Shown one piece after another: positions 33,235 through 34,851 of a DNA stretch of 34,851 nt (positions are counted from its first letter, which is position 1; each line of letters starts with the position of its first letter). Position numbers and translations under genes: made by a program. The DNA is from Armatimonadota bacterium (GTDB lineage: Bacteria > Armatimonadota > Chthonomonadetes > Chthonomonadales > CAJBBX01). The notes below the pieces were generated by a model. It was not told the DNA's origin. It ran no database searches and saw nothing but the letters and a program-made list of their open reading frames with translations. The stretch covers positions 1 to 34,851 of the forward strand of contig JAPLCQ010000068.1 in assembly GCA_026392115.1 (NCBI GenBank), written 5' to 3'.

Positions 33235-34164
33235 TCAGGTAATGAGAAACCGCGTGACATCCACCTTATTGCCACGACCCTGAAGGAGGACCGACCAACG
33301 GCGCCCAGAGCACTCGACGTGGACGTGCCAACCTGCGCCGTCCTCGCCCGGCTTGGGATTGAACATTGGGGTCCACTCCCGAAGATTTGCCAGAGGAACC
33401 AGTAGGATCGTATCGGGCGTCCCGCAGGCGAGTGCCACGTAGGCGGCGCGAGCCGACGATATCGCGACAAGCTGGCGTTCGCGAAGGTTCCACCAATACC
33501 GGTCATTCGCATGTTGCTTCGACACAAGACAGCACACACCACAGGCTGCGTCGCTCGTCAGAGCGCAGCGACCGGTCTTGATCGAGAACGTAACGTCGAG
33601 CTTCAGTGCTATGCGCATCAAGCAGTCCGACCACGGCGGCGCACCATTCACATGAACCTGCTTCTTAACATCGGGCGTGGGACCAGAGCGCGTGTCGGCC
33701 AAGCTGTCGTACTTCCCTACGTGGTCGGTACTTGCTCGTGTGCTCGAAGCCGGTAAGTGCGGCTCCGGAGCCAACGCAAGCATGAGGCGGGACCTGATCT
33801 CCTGAAGGCCAGCCGACTTGGTGTTGTCTACAGACCGCACCAAGCGTAGAGCGGTATCGACCAGGCGGAACAGGTCGTCTGGTGTCATGGCTCGCTCGTG
33901 AGCCACATGGTTCCGCCAGTCCTTCATCTCATGGACAAGACTGCGAGTCCCTCGCGGCAACTGCCCGTCGAACACGTGCCAGTGCGCAATCATTGCCTTC
34001 AGGAGCGCCTGCAAGTCCCAGGTCTGCGCCTGGCCAACGTACTCCGGACCGCACCGGGTCTGCCAGTTGGTGCCGTAGGCCGCTTGGAGGGACTTCCCGA
34101 CAAGCGGCCCCAATGCCGCCTTGACAGATTCCCGGCACTCGCGCACGATCTTGTCTGTGTCCAT
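33235..34164 (-). CDS. Swt1-type HEPN protein with an unassigned C-terminal domain
   Basis: The 309-residue reading is from ATG 34164, eight bases after AGGAGGT; ATG 34188 is in frame but less supported. Residues 1-115 form a helical HEPN domain of the Swt1 type (TWDLQALLKAMIAHWHVFDG, then DWRNHVAHE), with the RxxxxH nuclease motif at Arg84-His89. The C-terminal half (about 180-309: AACGVCCLVSKQHANDRYWW, AAYVALACGTPDTILLVPLA, then WHVHVE) is a compact beta-rich domain seen, from memory, in proteins near restriction and defence genes. HEPN proteins usually cut RNA as toxins or effectors. Its codon use is less GC-biased than that of its neighbours, a sign of transfer. Confidence 0.7.
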   Translation of the reverse strand: MDTDKIVRECRESVKAALGPLVGKSLQAAYGTNWQTRCGPEYVGQAQTWDLQALLKAMIAHWHVFDGQLPRGTRSLVHEMKDWRNHVAHERAMTPDDLFRLVDTALRLVRSVDNTKSAGLQEIRSRLMLALAPEPHLPASSTRASTDHVGKYDSLADTRSGPTPDVKKQVHVNGAPPWSDCLMRIALKLDVTFSIKTGRCALTSDAACGVCCLVSKQHANDRYWWNLRERQLVAISSARAAYVALACGTPDTILLVPLANLREWTPMFNPKPGEDGAGWHVHVECSGRRWSVLLQGRGNKVDVTRFLIT

Positions 34165-34446
34165 CCTGAAGTACCTCCTGATCAGCATCCGTGCCCGACC
34201 TGCTGCCAGCGTCAGGCCAATGCCCAGGCCACCGCGCCACGGGCTCTCGGTGTTGCGGGCCCAGCTGGCAGCCTACCATTACTTTGAACTTGTGGACGCA
34301 AGCCCGTAGGACGCCAGGACCCCCGGCCCAACCATTGGGTCGGCGCCCAGACCGTTGTGCTCGACATTCTCAAGGTACCACGCGCGGGCGGCTGCAAGGC
34401 ATCTGAGTAGACAATCGACGCCCCGGCGCAAAGCCATAAGCGCCAG
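34165..34446. other. intergenic stretch without a recognised gene
   Basis: These 282 bases separate the HEPN gene start from the orphan 3' fragment. They hold the HEPN gene's ribosome site (AGGAGGT near 34173-34179) and presumably its promoter, which I could not pick out. A minus-strand frame around 34330-34440 (RRGVDCLLRCLAAARAWYLE) has helix-like composition but no start or family. Confidence 0.4.
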
Positions 34447-34569
34447 CGGTTCGTGATGGTCGGCGGCCTCTGCCCAGCCGACCCGGCCGCCACCCTCCAC
34501 GCCCTGCGCAACGCGCTGGACGCCCGCAACCCGCCGCGCGTGGCGCTGGGGGAGGAGGAGGCGCCGTAG
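34447..34569 (+). pseudogene. orphan 3' end of a paralogue of the GH20-like gene
   Basis: RFVMVGGLCPADPAATLHAL, then RNALDARNPPRVALGEEEAP and TAG, mirrors the last 40 residues of the GH20-like protein (FVMVGGACPPDPAAKLNSLR..., 32835-32954). Both DNA segments are exactly 120 bases with no insertion or deletion, and roughly four fifths of positions match. There is no start codon and an in-frame TAG lies about 12 codons upstream. The rest of the paralogue is missing. Confidence 0.85.
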
Positions 34570-34712
34570 GGCAGCGGCGCGCCGCCATCGTGCCGCGCGA
34601 AGCGCAGGCCTCCAGACAAGCCACCGCGGCGCTGGAGTCGGGGCCCTTCAATGCGACCAGGAAAGCTCGACGCAACCGGGCCACCCTCTTGCACGCGCGC
34701 GGCGCGCTGGCC

Positions 34713-34762
34713 AGTCGCCGAAGGGCGACTTCCCGCCGTTCGTTGCGGCGGTTTCAACCGCC
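34713..34762. repeat. REP-like cluster of three overlapping hairpins
   Basis: AGTCGCC-GAAG-GGCGACT (34713-34730) is a perfect seven-base stem. It is followed by CCGCC/GGCGG (34733-34737 with 34747-34751), which competes with the perfect palindrome GGCGGTTTCAACCGCC (34747-34762). Mutually exclusive stems in a 50-base block are typical of REP/BIME elements. Confidence 0.7.
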
Positions 34763-34790
34763 CGCACCCCGTCAAGCCACGTCGCCGACG

Positions 34791-34840
34791 GAGTCGGGGT
34801 CCTTCACTTCGTTCAGGACGACCGTCAAGGGCCAGGGCCG
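34791..34840. repeat. degenerate copy of the CTGAG-type palindromic core
   Basis: GGGGTCCTTCACTTCGTTCA followed by GGACGACCGTCAAGGGCCAG matches the core and start of the AAGGGC tract of the elements at 9541 and 10145, with several substitutions. The orientation is the same as their left arms. A partial third version (GAGTCGGGGCCCTTCAATGC) lies near 34636. Confidence 0.7.
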
Positions 34841-34851
34841 GCGCTGATCGA

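Overview
The window is high-GC bacterial DNA, probably from a poorly cultured, polysaccharide-degrading lineage. Armatimonadota, Planctomycetota, Lentisphaerota or Hydrogenedentota would all fit. This guess rests on gene content: Tat-exported Gfo/Idh/MocA and (alpha/alpha)6 proteins, a PmoA-like protein, a PQQ-type propeller protein, uroporphyrinogen-decarboxylase-like proteins, and GH42-, GH39- and GH20-like enzymes. No rRNA, tRNA or CRISPR array was seen, so the phylum is not fixed.

Layout. 1-474: 3'-truncated Rpn/PD-(D/E)XK-type nuclease (-). 643-5519: two overlapping secreted glycosidase-like genes (+). 5529-5577: (GACTTTA)n tract. 5599-7248: lid-less Hsp70-like ATPase (-). 7246-11672: accessory island holding a DUF1016/YhcG-type nuclease between imperfect direct repeats, an unknown small protein, the wreck of a diversity-generating retroelement (DGR), two related palindrome-flanked elements (one carrying a GIY-YIG nuclease gene, one empty), and an AbiEii-type nucleotidyltransferase pair (+). 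11693-13144: GH39-like secreted enzyme (-). 13292-17877: sugar ABC importer (-) whose ATPase is fused to one permease through a linker that contains a dispersed palindromic repeat. 18090-20997: paired M16 peptidases (-). 21069-22262: URO-D-like protein (-). 22393-25736: beta-propeller/CBM protein and PQQ-type propeller protein (+). 25788-25889: candidate small gene (-). 26112-32954: compact operon of URO-D-like, PmoA-like, Gfo/Idh/MocA and GH20-like genes (+). 33235-34164: HEPN (Swt1-type) protein (-), followed by an orphan 120-nt copy of the GH20-like gene's 3' end and more REP-like palindromes.

How it works together. The metabolic part reads as a glycan-use region. Exported glycosidases release sugars, a RhaS/LsrB-like importer takes them up, and a Gfo/Idh/MocA oxidoreductase and PmoA-like protein probably act on the products. 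Several genes are joined by ATGA stop/start overlaps, which points to co-translation.

The most unusual part is 8839-10490. An Avd-like accessory gene is cut off exactly at the edge of a palindrome-flanked element. The next DGR gene is an in-frame chimera of a formylglycine-generating-enzyme-type target N-terminus and the C-terminal half of a DGR-type reverse transcriptase, with one in-frame amber codon. The two neighbouring elements have the same ends and differ mainly by the GIY-YIG cassette. That suggests an autonomous and non-autonomous pair of REP-type mobile elements driven by a GIY-YIG nuclease.
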